Part shown: positions 1-8,952 of the stretch, piece after piece
Layout of the letters: each line of letters starts with the position of its first letter
Numbering within the stretch: position 1 is the first letter of the stretch
From: Candidatus Gottesmanbacteria bacterium
GTDB taxonomy: Bacteria; Patescibacteriota; Microgenomatia; UBA10105; UBA927
DNA: 42,492 bases
NCBI GenBank assembly: GCA_016218215.1
Contig: JACREM010000057.1
Location: 1-42,492 of the forward strand
Direction of reading: 5' to 3'
Position numbers and translations under genes: made by a program
The notes under the pieces: generated by a model
The model's input: only the letters and a program-made list of their open reading frames with translations
Database searches by the model: none
Told to the model about the DNA's origin: nothing

Positions 1-43
1 AGGCAGACACAATCTGCTCACGTTCTGCTATGGGTCGTTTCAT
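1..43 (-). CDS. 5' end of a divergent gene, truncated by window edge (MKRPIAEREQIVSA...)
   Basis: Reverse strand ATG at 43 preceded by strong SD GGGAGGTGAAG; only 14 codons visible. Confidence 0.4.
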   Translation of the reverse strand, partial: MKRPIAEREQIVSA

Positions 44-162
44 ATGCTTCACCTCCCTTCCTGGAGAGAAGCATACGGTAAGTGGTTAAAGGAAAATTGA
101 GAAATCAAGAAGCGGCGTAAATTGAGAGATCAGTTTACACGCGACAAAGCCCCAATTCTAGC

Positions 163-191
163 TTGACCTCAGTGTAAAGGTGCGGTACAAT
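163..191 (+). promoter_or_regulatory. Sigma70-type promoter of the infA/ribosomal operon: TTGACC-N17-TACAAT
   Basis: -35 at 163-168, 17-nt spacer, -10 at 186-191; upstream of infA. Confidence 0.65.
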
Positions 192-286
192 TACATCTTA
201 GTTCGTATAACCCGGGTAAATATAAGTATGGATTCGGGTGCCCTCCAAGCTTCGCGCGAGGAGGGTCTGTTAGTGGTAATGACCGT

Positions 287-502
287 ATGGCACATCAAGG
301 AAGTTTTGAAGTAGAAGGAGAAGTCACTGAATGTTTACCAAATACGCTATTTCGGGTAAAATTGCCAAACGGTCGCATGGTACTTTGTCATCTTTCAGGT
401 AAGATGCGGATAAATTTTATCCGGATCATGCCGGGAGATAGAGTACGGATGGAGATGACTCCGTATGATGCGACAAAGGGAAGAATTATTTATCGTGTAT
501 AA
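287..502 (+). CDS. infA: Translation initiation factor IF-1
   Basis: 71 aa, [21 protein letters not shown]...[19 protein letters not shown] motif; beside rpmJ/rpsM. Confidence 0.97.
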   Translation: MAHQGSFEVEGEVTECLPNTLFRVKLPNGRMVLCHLSGKMRINFIRIMPGDRVRMEMTPYDATKGRIIYRV

Positions 503-516
503 ATGTTTTTTAGCAT

Positions 517-630
517 ATGAAAGTTCGCGCAAGCACAAAGAAAATTTGTAATAAATGCAAGATCGTGAGACGCCGTGGGCGGGTGTACGTGATTTGTGAA
601 AATCCGAAACACAAGCAGAGACAAGGATAA
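517..630 (+). CDS. rpmJ: 50S ribosomal protein L36 (zinc-binding form)
   Basis: Read directly: [37 protein letters not shown]; not in ORF track because it is short. Confidence 0.97.
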   Translation: MKVRASTKKICNKCKIVRRRGRVYVICENPKHKQRQG

Positions 631-713
631 ATAGAATACACAATGTCCAAATCACAATAACCAACATGGTTGCCTTGCTGAGTATTGGGATTTGAGAATT
701 GAGATTTTGAAAT

Positions 714-1127
714 ATGGCACGTATAGCAGGAGTAGATTTACCAAATGAAAAAAGACTTGATACTGCCCTTACCTATATCAAGGGCATTGGGCGGACCAAT
801 GTTATAAAAGTGTTAAAAGAGTCAAATATCGATGCGAGTAGGCGGGTAAAGACTCTTACTGATGAGGAAACAAACAGAATCGGAAAGGTTTTGGAAAAAG
901 GGTATACGGTAGAAGGAGACCTGAGGCGTGAGGTCGCCGAAAATATTAAACGCCTTCGGGAAATAGGAAGCTACAGGGGAACTCGACATACAAAGAGTCT
1001 TCCGGCCAGAGGGCAAAGAACGAGATCAAATGCACGTACCAAGCGTGGGAAACGGCTCACGATTGGAGCCATGAAAAAAGACGATAAAGCAAAAATGGAT
1101 ACAAAGTCGGCACCAGAAAAAAAGTAA
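714..1127 (+). CDS. rpsM: 30S ribosomal protein S13
   Basis: MARIAGVDLPNEKR...RGQRTRSNARTKRG. Confidence 0.98.
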   Translation: MARIAGVDLPNEKRLDTALTYIKGIGRTNVIKVLKESNIDASRRVKTLTDEETNRIGKVLEKGYTVEGDLRREVAENIKRLREIGSYRGTRHTKSLPARGQRTRSNARTKRGKRLTIGAMKKDDKAKMDTKSAPEKK

Positions 1128-1130
1128 TCT

Positions 1131-1502
1131 ATGGCAATAAAAAAAGCAAAACGAGTTGTAGAAAAAGGACGAGTGTATATTACCGCGACATTTAACAATA
1201 CGCTTGTCACGATCACTGATCTTGAAGGAAACACTCTTTGTTGGGGTTCGTCAGGGCTTGTTGGATTTAAAGGCGCACGTCGTGCTACTCCATACGCCGC
1301 AACGACAGCTGTAGAGACAGTGTCACGAAAAGCCCAGGATTTTGGGCTACGGGAAGTAGAAGTGTATATAAAAGGTCCTGGCGCAGGACGAGATGCAGCG
1401 CTTCGGGCGCTTCGATCAGTAGGTCTTGGTATTTCACTCATCGCAGATGTTACTCCTATCCCGCATAACGGCGTCAGACCAAAGAAAAAGAGGAGAGTTT
1501 AA
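1131..1502 (+). CDS. rpsK: 30S ribosomal protein S11
   Basis: [16 protein letters not shown]...[15 protein letters not shown]. Confidence 0.98.
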   Translation: MAIKKAKRVVEKGRVYITATFNNTLVTITDLEGNTLCWGSSGLVGFKGARRATPYAATTAVETVSRKAQDFGLREVEVYIKGPGAGRDAALRALRSVGLGISLIADVTPIPHNGVRPKKKRRV

Positions 1503-2122
1503 TGGCACGATATACAGGACCGCGAAGTCGATTAAGCAGACGCGAAGGAGTAGACCTTGGGCATAAGACCGTGGGAAGCAAAGCCCACGCGATGCTTTTA
1601 AAACGACTTCAGGTTCCTCCGGGGCAACACGGGTCAAAAGGGACAGGAAAGATATCCGGATTCGGCCAACAGCTTCGAGAGAAGCAAAAGGTGAAAAGGA
1701 TGTACGCAGTGTTGGAGAGGCAATTTCGTAAAGCGTTTGAGCGAGCACGATTAGTACGAGGCAATACCGGGGAGAAGCTGCTTGAAATCATGGAGCGAAG
1801 GCTTGACAATGTTTTATTTAGATTGCTTCTCGTCCCAACCAGAGCGGCATCGCGACAAATCGTTTCACATGGACATGTGTTTGTTGATGGAAAAAAGGTG
1901 AATATTCCTTCATTTGAAGTATCGGTCGGACACGTCGTGACACTCGATCAGACAGCAACTGAAATTCCGGCAGTGAAAAAAATGCTTGATGAAAAAAATA
2001 TCAAGCTTCCGGAGTGGCTCGAACGCAAAGGTCCGTCAGGCAGAGTCGTCAGGCTTCCCATGAGAAGCGATATAGGAGAAGACATAGCAGAACAATATAT
2101 AGTAGAGCATTATTCACGGTAG
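1502..2122 (+). CDS. rpsD: 30S ribosomal protein S4
   Basis: S4 N-terminal and S4 RNA-binding domain (ERRLDNVLFRLLLVPTRAASRQIVSHGHVFVDGKKVNIPS). Confidence 0.98.
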   Translation: MARYTGPRSRLSRREGVDLGHKTVGSKAHAMLLKRLQVPPGQHGSKGTGKISGFGQQLREKQKVKRMYAVLERQFRKAFERARLVRGNTGEKLLEIMERRLDNVLFRLLLVPTRAASRQIVSHGHVFVDGKKVNIPSFEVSVGHVVTLDQTATEIPAVKKMLDEKNIKLPEWLERKGPSGRVVRLPMRSDIGEDIAEQYIVEHYSR

Positions 2123-2140
2123 GGAGGAAGAATACATGAG

Positions 2141-2164
2141 ATGAAAAACCGGAGAGTTTTTCAT
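2141..2164. promoter_or_regulatory. Intergenic hairpin ATGAAAAAC-CGGAGA-GTTTTTCAT between rpsD and rpoA
   Basis: Perfect 9-bp stem, 6-nt loop. Confidence 0.5.
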
Positions 2165-2190
2165 TCCACGCATTTCTTTTACAAAAATAT

Positions 2191-3111
2191 ATGATAGAAC
2201 CAAATTTTAAAGTCAACACGGAAAGCGAAAAACAAGGCTACGGAGTTTTCTCCATTGAGCCTCTGGAACAAGGATATGGTCAGACACTCGGAAATAGTCT
2301 TCGACGGGTACTTCTTTCCTCTCTTCAGGGATCTGCGATCACCTCTGTGAAGATTGTTGGCGTAAAGCATCAATTTACGACTCTCCCAGGGTTGAAGGAA
2401 GACATAGTAGAGCTTATATTAAATTTGAAAAAAGTTCGACTTATTGTTGAGGGTGCTGGTCCTGCTATACTCAGACTTTCAAAAAAAGGCCCGGGAGAAG
2501 TGACCGCAGGCGATATCGAAGCGCCGGCAGGAGTAACAATCGTTAATACTGATCTTGTCCTTGGAACTTTGGCAGATAAAAAAGCAAGTCTTGAGATGGA
2601 ACTTACCGCAGAAAAAGGGTATGGCTATGTTCCGACAGAAGATCATAGAGTAGATGAGATTGGTCGTATTTCTATGGACGCGCTCTATAGTCCGGTACAG
2701 CGTGTAAATTATCGGGTGGAGGCCACACGCGTTGGCCGTATGACGAATCTTGATAAGCTTGTTATGGAAATCTGGACAGATGGAACCATCTCTCCACTGG
2801 ACGCGATGAAAATGTCAGCCAAGGTACTTGTGTCGTTTTTCCTTCAGGTGTACGAACCAAAAGCCTCACGAGTAGAGGAATCCGTTGCAGTGACTCCGGT
2901 GTTGTCTGATGAAGTGTTAAAAATGCGTATAGAAGAACTTGATATTCCAACTCGGATCGTCAATGCGCTTGCAAACGGAGGCATAGAGACTGTCGGACAG
3001 CTCCTTGGAACGGATCGTTCTGAACTTATTAAAGTCAAAAATCTTGGAGCCAAGTCTTTGGCAATTGTCGAAGATAAACTTCGGGAAAGAGGCGTCGCGC
3101 TTACTGTATAA
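2191..3111 (+). CDS. rpoA: DNA-directed RNA polymerase subunit alpha
   Basis: GYGQTLGNSLRRVLLSSLQGSAITSVKI and alpha-CTD. Confidence 0.98.
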   Translation: MIEPNFKVNTESEKQGYGVFSIEPLEQGYGQTLGNSLRRVLLSSLQGSAITSVKIVGVKHQFTTLPGLKEDIVELILNLKKVRLIVEGAGPAILRLSKKGPGEVTAGDIEAPAGVTIVNTDLVLGTLADKKASLEMELTAEKGYGYVPTEDHRVDEIGRISMDALYSPVQRVNYRVEATRVGRMTNLDKLVMEIWTDGTISPLDAMKMSAKVLVSFFLQVYEPKASRVEESVAVTPVLSDEVLKMRIEELDIPTRIVNALANGGIETVGQLLGTDRSELIKVKNLGAKSLAIVEDKLRERGVALTV

Positions 3112-3127
3112 ATCGTAATACATTCAT

Positions 3128-3607
3128 ATGAGACACGGAGTCTTTGGAAAACAACTATCACGATCCAAAAATGAAAGGCGTAGGCTTCGTCAGGGGCTAC
3201 TTCGTGATTTGTTTACGAAAGGGGCGATCGTTACTTCCAAGGCAAAAGCGCAATCAGTGAGAGGTGTAGCTGAAAAACTTATTACCAAAGCAAAAAACGG
3301 GTCAGATCAAAAAAAGAGAGAAGCATGTAAAGAACTAACAGATAGCCATGTTGTTGAAATTCTCTGGCAGCGTGCGCGTGTTCAGTGGGCAAACCGAACC
3401 TCAGGGTTTACCAGAGTAAGCATCTTAGGGCAAAGGCGCGGAGATGCGACGACTCTCGTGAAATTATCTTTTGTGGATGAAGAAGTCAAAAAAACTGAAG
3501 ATGCAAAAATAGAAAAGCCAAAAAAAGCTGAAGTAAAGAAAAAAATTGCGGCACCAAAAATAACGTCTGTAAAGGCGAAAAATACCAAAAAGCCCGTAAA
3601 GAAATAA
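3128..3607 (+). CDS. rplQ: 50S ribosomal protein L17 with Lys/Ala-rich C-terminal extension
   Basis: MRHGVFGKQLSRSKNERRRLRQGLLRDLF. Confidence 0.95.
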   Translation: MRHGVFGKQLSRSKNERRRLRQGLLRDLFTKGAIVTSKAKAQSVRGVAEKLITKAKNGSDQKKREACKELTDSHVVEILWQRARVQWANRTSGFTRVSILGQRRGDATTLVKLSFVDEEVKKTEDAKIEKPKKAEVKKKIAAPKITSVKAKNTKKPVKK

Positions 3608-3611
3608 CCAT

Positions 3612-4049
3612 ATGAATACACCCAAAAAACTTACACGAGCGACGAAGGCATCAGAGATCAAACATGGTTGGCGTCTTTTTGATGTGAAGGGAAAAGTATT
3701 GGGACGAATTACGTCTGATATTGCCCAGGCACTCATGGGCAAATCAAAACCATATTATACAAAGACTCTTGATTGTGGGGATTATGTCGTCGTCGTCAAC
3801 GCAAAAGAAGTTGCTGTTACAGGAAAAAAAGAAGCAGATAAGATGTATGGGAATTTTTCAGGATTTCCTGGGGGCTTAAAAGAAAAAGCACTCTGGCAGA
3901 TTCGCGCAGAGAAACCGTCCCTTATCATCACACACGCGGTGAAAGGTATGTTGCCGAAAAATAAACTGCGTGATAGACTCATGACTCGACTGTATGTATA
4001 TGCGGATGAAACACATCCATATATCGAAAAGTTTGAAGCAAAAAAATAA
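3612..4049 (+). CDS. rplM: 50S ribosomal protein L13
   Basis: HGWRLFDVKGKVLGRITSDIAQALMGKSKPYY. Confidence 0.97.
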   Translation: MNTPKKLTRATKASEIKHGWRLFDVKGKVLGRITSDIAQALMGKSKPYYTKTLDCGDYVVVVNAKEVAVTGKKEADKMYGNFSGFPGGLKEKALWQIRAEKPSLIITHAVKGMLPKNKLRDRLMTRLYVYADETHPYIEKFEAKK

Positions 4050-4050
4050 T

Positions 4051-4545
4051 ATGGACAAAGACGGTACACCAGACGCTGCAGCAGTAGAAGATACAAAAAT
4101 GAAATCGGTATCTGTTTCGTATTACGAAGCACTTGGACGTCGTAAAGAATCTACGGCACGAGTAAGACTATATGTAGTAGGCGATGAGGTCATGACCATA
4201 GACGGGAAAACTGTTGAAAAAGGTGGATTCTTGGTGAATGGAAGAACAGAAGATTCATATTTTCCAGGAGACGTATATAAGAAAATGTTGCTTGAGCCAT
4301 TTCGTACGACCAACACGATCACTCGGTTTGCGACATCGGTAAAAGTATCAGGCGGAGGACTTATGGGACAGCTCGGGGCTGTCATTCTTGGAGTTTCCAG
4401 GGCTCTTGAAAAAGTAGATAAAGAAAAATTTCGACCAATACTTAAAAAACGCGGATTTATGAAGCGCGACCCCCGCATAAAACAGCGCCGCAAAGCAGGA
4501 TTTGCAGGCAAATCAAGGGCGAAGAAGCAGTCTCCGAAACGATAA
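4051..4545 (+). CDS. rpsI: 30S ribosomal protein S9 (start trimmed from ORF track to ATG 4051)
   Basis: YYEALGRRKESTARVRLY...RDPRIKQRRKAGFAGKSRAKKQSPKR. Confidence 0.96.
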   Translation: MDKDGTPDAAAVEDTKMKSVSVSYYEALGRRKESTARVRLYVVGDEVMTIDGKTVEKGGFLVNGRTEDSYFPGDVYKKMLLEPFRTTNTITRFATSVKVSGGGLMGQLGAVILGVSRALEKVDKEKFRPILKKRGFMKRDPRIKQRRKAGFAGKSRAKKQSPKR

Positions 4546-4556
4546 CGCCTTGTTCT

Positions 4557-4585
4557 CTGTCATCCCCGCGGAAGCGGGGATCCAG
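4557..4585. repeat. REP-like palindrome copy 1: CTGTCATCCCCGCGGAAGCGGGGATCCAG
   Basis: CCCCGC...GCGGGG hairpin; second copy at 8263-8291. Confidence 0.8.
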
Positions 4586-4633
4586 AAAGAGTAAATTTTT
4601 ATTCTTTTAATTTCTCTTCTAAATCAGTATCCT

Positions 4634-5563
4634 ATGTCTATGGATGTTCTTTCTGTATCAGGTCTTACAAAACAATATGATGGCTACACAGCTGTTGATC
4701 ACATTTCTTTTTCTATTAAAAGAGGAGAGATTGTGGGTCTACTGGGTCCAAATGGTGCCGGAAAAACGACGACAATTCAGATGCTTCTTGGATTGACACT
4801 CCCAAATGATGGTGGCATTTCATATTTTGGAAAAAATTTTCTTCAAAATCGCGAAGAATCACTCTCGAGGATGAATTTCGCATCGTCTTATAGTGCCGTA
4901 CAGGGAAGAATGACGGTCTATCAGAATCTTCGTATCTATGCAGGACTCTACGGTGTCAATGAAACTGATAAAGTGATCCGACAGCTACTGGATCTCATGG
5001 ATATTGTTTCGATCAAGGATCAGGTTTTTTGGAAATTATCTTCAGGTCAAAAAACCCGTGTGATTCTTGCTAAGGCTTTTATTAATAATCCGGAATTGCT
5101 TCTTATGGATGAACCTACGGCAAGTCTAGATCCTGAGATAGCAGAAAAAGTGATAGAAATACTCTTGGATATGCGAAAATCTCGTGGTGTATCTATTTTA
5201 TATACAAGTCATGACATGGAAGAGGTAGAGGCACTCTGTGATCGGGTAATATTTTTAGATCATGGGAAGATTCTTGCAGAAGATACACCTCTTGGATTTA
5301 CGAAAAGGATAGGAGATTGTACGCTCATCGTGACGTTTGATGGTGAGCAAAAAACAGTCGTATCTCATGTGAAATCAAAAAAATATGCGTATAAATTTCC
5401 TAGAGATGAAGTTATAGAAGTATCTCTTCCCGAGGGAGACATACCTGCATTACTTTTCGATCTCGGCAAGAAAAAAATATGGATTACCAATATTGATGTA
5501 AAAAAACCAAGACTTGAAGATGTGTTTTTACAAATTGCAAAGGGGAAATATGAGCTTAGGTAG
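4634..5563 (+). CDS. ABC transporter ATP-binding protein
   Basis: Walker A GPNGAGKTT, signature LSSGQKTRV, Walker B LLLMDEPT. Confidence 0.95.
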   Translation: MSMDVLSVSGLTKQYDGYTAVDHISFSIKRGEIVGLLGPNGAGKTTTIQMLLGLTLPNDGGISYFGKNFLQNREESLSRMNFASSYSAVQGRMTVYQNLRIYAGLYGVNETDKVIRQLLDLMDIVSIKDQVFWKLSSGQKTRVILAKAFINNPELLLMDEPTASLDPEIAEKVIEILLDMRKSRGVSILYTSHDMEEVEALCDRVIFLDHGKILAEDTPLGFTKRIGDCTLIVTFDGEQKTVVSHVKSKKYAYKFPRDEVIEVSLPEGDIPALLFDLGKKKIWITNIDVKKPRLEDVFLQIAKGKYELR

Positions 5564-6335
5564 AATAAACACAGTCCTCCTGCACTCTTGGTATCACTTT
5601 ACTCATAGCATGGAAACGTGGGTGGATTTATTCTGGAATTCTTCTATACAGATTATATTATTTAGTTTTTTGGCAACTGCCGTATCAAAAGGCGGGGATA
5701 CTACGTCGGCGAAATATATGGTCGTCGGAATGATATTTTGGAATATGATCTGGGTCAATCAGTACGCTATGGCCCTTGGAATTCTCTGGGAGACATGGTC
5801 GAGAAGCTTTAGTAGTCTTTTTATTTCTCCACTTTCTATGAATGAGTTTCTTGTAGCTCAGATGATATCCGGATGCATCAAGTCATTTGTGGCTTTGAGT
5901 ATGTCCATGATTATCGCAAGTACTATTCATGGAATTTCACTTTTCCCTTTGGGTATATGGTTTTTTGTGTATTGTTTCGAGCTTATGATTCTTGGATGGG
6001 CGTTTGGGTTTTTAGTGCTAAGTCTTATTCTTCGGTTTGGTACAGATGTTCAGTCACTCTCCTGGGCGATAGTTTTTGCTATTCAGCCGGTCGGAGGAAT
6101 ATTTTTTCCGTCACAGTATCTTCCGGAATCGGTTCGGTGGATTTCATCTCTTTTGCCTACGTCCTATCTTTTCGCGTCTCTTCATGGGCAACTTGCAGGA
6201 ATGCCAGCAGATATAGAACGTATCGTATTAGCTACAGCAATAAATTGTGTGTATTTTGTTGGATCATATTTTTTATTCCAACATCAGTATAAAATGTCTC
6301 GGATAACCGGACGTTTTGCCCGCATGGAGTCCTGA
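5550..6335 (+). CDS. ABC-2 type transporter permease (start trimmed to ATG 5550)
   Basis: Multi-TM protein overlapping the ATPase stop; ABC-2 permease-like. Confidence 0.85.
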   Translation: MSLGRINTVLLHSWYHFTHSMETWVDLFWNSSIQIILFSFLATAVSKGGDTTSAKYMVVGMIFWNMIWVNQYAMALGILWETWSRSFSSLFISPLSMNEFLVAQMISGCIKSFVALSMSMIIASTIHGISLFPLGIWFFVYCFELMILGWAFGFLVLSLILRFGTDVQSLSWAIVFAIQPVGGIFFPSQYLPESVRWISSLLPTSYLFASLHGQLAGMPADIERIVLATAINCVYFVGSYFLFQHQYKMSRITGRFARMES

Positions 6336-6370
6336 TTCCATCAGGCTTTACAAAAGCATATCATCGCACA

Positions 6371-6427
6371 TCGTCTTAAAGGCCTTGAAACGGCCTGACC
6401 CCGTAGGGAAGGCCTGGCCTTATGAAA
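6371..6427. repeat. Dispersed GGCC-rich intergenic repeat, short copy
   Basis: CGTCTTAAAGGCC..TTGAAACGGCCTGA.CCCG...AGGGA..AAGGCCTGGCCTTAT shared with 27111-27197. Confidence 0.7.
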
Positions 6428-6470
6428 TACGATCACTTGCACTCGTGATAATTTTATATATACTTAAGTC

Positions 6471-7340
6471 ATGGCAACAAATACTTCCCAGATTCCTGAT
6501 TTATCAAGCGTCTTCAGTTCTTCTTGGTTTGGGAAATTAAAATTTATCATCGTTTTGCTTGTTATATTGTATTTGTTTAAATCCACACTTATTTTTATCC
6601 CGCCAGGATATGTTGGGGTGACGTATGATCGAGGGCGGGGTGTACTAGAGGGAGTAAAAAAAGAGGGCATGAGTTTTGCCATTCCCATGTGGCAGACGGT
6701 GTATTATTTTGATACTAAAATTCAGGAATATACCATGTCAGCTGCAGTTGATGAAGGAGCGCTACGAAAAGACGATTCACTGGATGCACCGACGAGTGAC
6801 GGACAGCAGGTTAAAGTTGATGCTACGGTTCTGTTTCGGTTAGATCCAGAGAAAGCGCCAGAACTTCTTCGAAGTATCGGTGTTGAATTTGTTGATAAAA
6901 TTATTCGACCATTTTCCCGAAGTCAGATCCGCATGGTTATAAGTCGGTATACAGCTCCACAGATTTATTCGGAGAAGCGTCAGGAAGCAGAGACGATTAT
7001 GACTCAGGAGTTATCCGAACTTCTAAAATCAAAATATATTGTGATAGACAAAGTACTACTACGGGCTGTATATTTTTCACCGGAATACTCGAAGGCCATT
7101 GAGCAGAAAGTTATCGCAGAACAGCGTGTAAAACAGGCGGAATTTGAAGTAAAGGAAGCCACACAGCGCGCGCAGTCAAAGATAGCAGAAGCAAAGGGCT
7201 TAGCAGAAGCGCAGGCTCTTCAGAAAGCCACACTTACTCAGGAATTTTTAGAGTTAGAAGCGATAAAAAAATGGGACGGAAAATTGCCGCAAGTGTCAGG
7301 CGGCGGATCAAATCCTTTTATAAATATACCCCTGAAGTAA
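6471..7340 (+). CDS. Prohibitin-like SPFH/Band 7 family protein
   Basis: N-terminal TM, PPGYVGVTYDRGRGVLEGVKKEGMSFAIP, Ala/Glu-rich coiled coil. Confidence 0.88.
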   Translation: MATNTSQIPDLSSVFSSSWFGKLKFIIVLLVILYLFKSTLIFIPPGYVGVTYDRGRGVLEGVKKEGMSFAIPMWQTVYYFDTKIQEYTMSAAVDEGALRKDDSLDAPTSDGQQVKVDATVLFRLDPEKAPELLRSIGVEFVDKIIRPFSRSQIRMVISRYTAPQIYSEKRQEAETIMTQELSELLKSKYIVIDKVLLRAVYFSPEYSKAIEQKVIAEQRVKQAEFEVKEATQRAQSKIAEAKGLAEAQALQKATLTQEFLELEAIKKWDGKLPQVSGGGSNPFINIPLK

Positions 7341-7376
7341 TTTCTTCTGATGTAGTATTGAGATTATCCCTTAGAT

Positions 7377-8261
7377 ATGAAAATTCCTCATTTTTATAAA
7401 GCACAGTCAAGACTCGGGATGATTTATCTGCCGTACAAAGGGACGACGTTTAATATCGGTGTTGAAAACGGACCTGATGCTGTCCTTTCAGAGAGCGTGT
7501 TAAAAAAAATCGATTCAGCGGCACACGTTGACGCGTACACATTTCCTGTGCTTGATGAGAAAGATAGCGCACAGTATCAAGATGTGCTATCAGACTCAAC
7601 GAAAATATTTCGGGATCTTATAGAAAGTACTCTGAAGGACTATGAAATGCAGGTTGTTATTGGGGGTGATCATAGCGTTGCGTTTCCGTCAGTTCTTTCG
7701 ATTATGAATCGGGTCGATTCCAAAAATATTGGGTATATTCAGTTCGATACACATCGTGATATCTGCTCGTTTAGAGAAACTCCGAGTGGAAATTTTCATG
7801 GTATCTACCTTCGAGCCCTTACTGATAATCAGTTTGACGATGGTCCGGTAAAACGGCTCGTGGAGTCGCCAATGTCATTTTCTCAGGTGTTCTATGTTGG
7901 CAATCTTGATGATGATCCAATGGAGCGGCCCTTTTTACAAGGAAAAACACTCAACAATATTACGCGCAAAGATATTCTTGACGATAAAAGTACATCAATC
8001 AAACGATTATCAGATTTCATCTCAAAATTTCCTCATATTCATCTGAGTTTTGATATTGATGTGTTTGATAGCACTATCGCTCCTGCGACCGGCACGCCAT
8101 CACCGGATGGACTGTATCCTGACGATGTGTTTCCATTGCTTGAGGTATTCAAAACTATTCCCAGTTTTTCTATGGACTTAGTCGAAGTAAATCCTGAGAA
8201 AATAGGCGCAGAGAAAACTGTCGCCCTTGCGCAAAGGGTTCTTCTTGCAATATTAAAATGA
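7377..8261 (+). CDS. Arginase/agmatinase (ureohydrolase) family protein
   Basis: GGDHS, FDTHRD, SFDIDVFD metal-binding motifs. Confidence 0.9.
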   Translation: MKIPHFYKAQSRLGMIYLPYKGTTFNIGVENGPDAVLSESVLKKIDSAAHVDAYTFPVLDEKDSAQYQDVLSDSTKIFRDLIESTLKDYEMQVVIGGDHSVAFPSVLSIMNRVDSKNIGYIQFDTHRDICSFRETPSGNFHGIYLRALTDNQFDDGPVKRLVESPMSFSQVFYVGNLDDDPMERPFLQGKTLNNITRKDILDDKSTSIKRLSDFISKFPHIHLSFDIDVFDSTIAPATGTPSPDGLYPDDVFPLLEVFKTIPSFSMDLVEVNPEKIGAEKTVALAQRVLLAILK

Positions 8262-8262
8262 T

Positions 8263-8291
8263 CTGTCATCCCCGCGCACGCGGGGATCCAG
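8263..8291. repeat. REP-like palindrome copy 2: CTGTCATCCCCGCGCACGCGGGGATCCAG
   Basis: Near-identical to 4557-4585, loop differs. Confidence 0.8.
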
Positions 8292-8316
8292 GTTAGTATT
8301 TTATTCTCATGAGCAA

Positions 8317-8688
8317 TTGACTATGTATGATACAATCAAAGCAAATAAATCTAAAAATATGAATAAATCTAAATTGAAGTTACCAAATCAAATAGCGGTT
8401 TCCATTCAGAAGGGCGAATCAGAAGCTCTTGTCGCTGTGCTTGAAAAATATGATGCAGTAACTGAAGGCAATAGTCTGACAGAGTTATTTTTTAATGTGA
8501 ATGATCTTATTTATACAATTTTTGATGTCCCTAAGAAGCTTCAGGAAGATATTCAATTTATACCATCTAAAGAAGCTCAAATTGCGATGGTAAGCATAGC
8601 ACAAAGTCAGCCAAAAAAATTTGCGCGGCAGTTTGAAATAAACAGATTTATTAAAAATGATTCGTATCAAAGGATTGCAATGGTATAA
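8317..8688 (+). CDS. Hypothetical protein; possible partner of downstream HicA-like toxin
   Basis: ORF directly upstream of 8696-8941; start uncertain (8317, 8323 or 8359). Confidence 0.55.
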   Translation: MTMYDTIKANKSKNMNKSKLKLPNQIAVSIQKGESEALVAVLEKYDAVTEGNSLTELFFNVNDLIYTIFDVPKKLQEDIQFIPSKEAQIAMVSIAQSQPKKFARQFEINRFIKNDSYQRIAMV

Positions 8689-8695
8689 ATACCAT

Positions 8696-8941
8696 ATGAA
8701 ATCTTTTGGAGATAGAGCTCTCATTCGTTGTCTCTCGAATTTAGGATTTCAAAAACAGCCTCAGGTAGGTTCAAGACATTGGAAGTTTAAATGCCCAAAG
8801 AAGCATAAAGCAGGTGAACGACCTTTCGTAGAGGTTTTACAAGGAAAAACTGAATACGATCGAATCACTCAGAGTAAAATAATTAGTAATCTCAAAAAAC
8901 ACGGGTTTACTCTTGGCGAAATAATTGAAGCTTTTCGTTAA
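8696..8941 (+). CDS. HicA/YcfA-like small RNA-binding toxin candidate
   Basis: MKSFGDRALIRCLSNLGFQKQPQVGSRHWKF...KTEYDRITQSKIISNLKKHGFTLGEIIEAFR resembles the HicA dsRBD-like fold pattern. Confidence 0.5.
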   Translation: MKSFGDRALIRCLSNLGFQKQPQVGSRHWKFKCPKKHKAGERPFVEVLQGKTEYDRITQSKIISNLKKHGFTLGEIIEAFR

Positions 8942-8952
8942 AGCGATTCAAA

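Noticed and set aside
971-1441. Antisense ORF of 156 aa (and other antisense ORFs across ribosomal, recA, secDF and cca genes)
   Set aside because: Shadow ORFs opposite strongly conserved genes; composition not protein-like.
5873-6292. 139-aa plus-strand ORF inside the ABC permease
   Set aside because: Out-of-frame overlap with a convincing permease.
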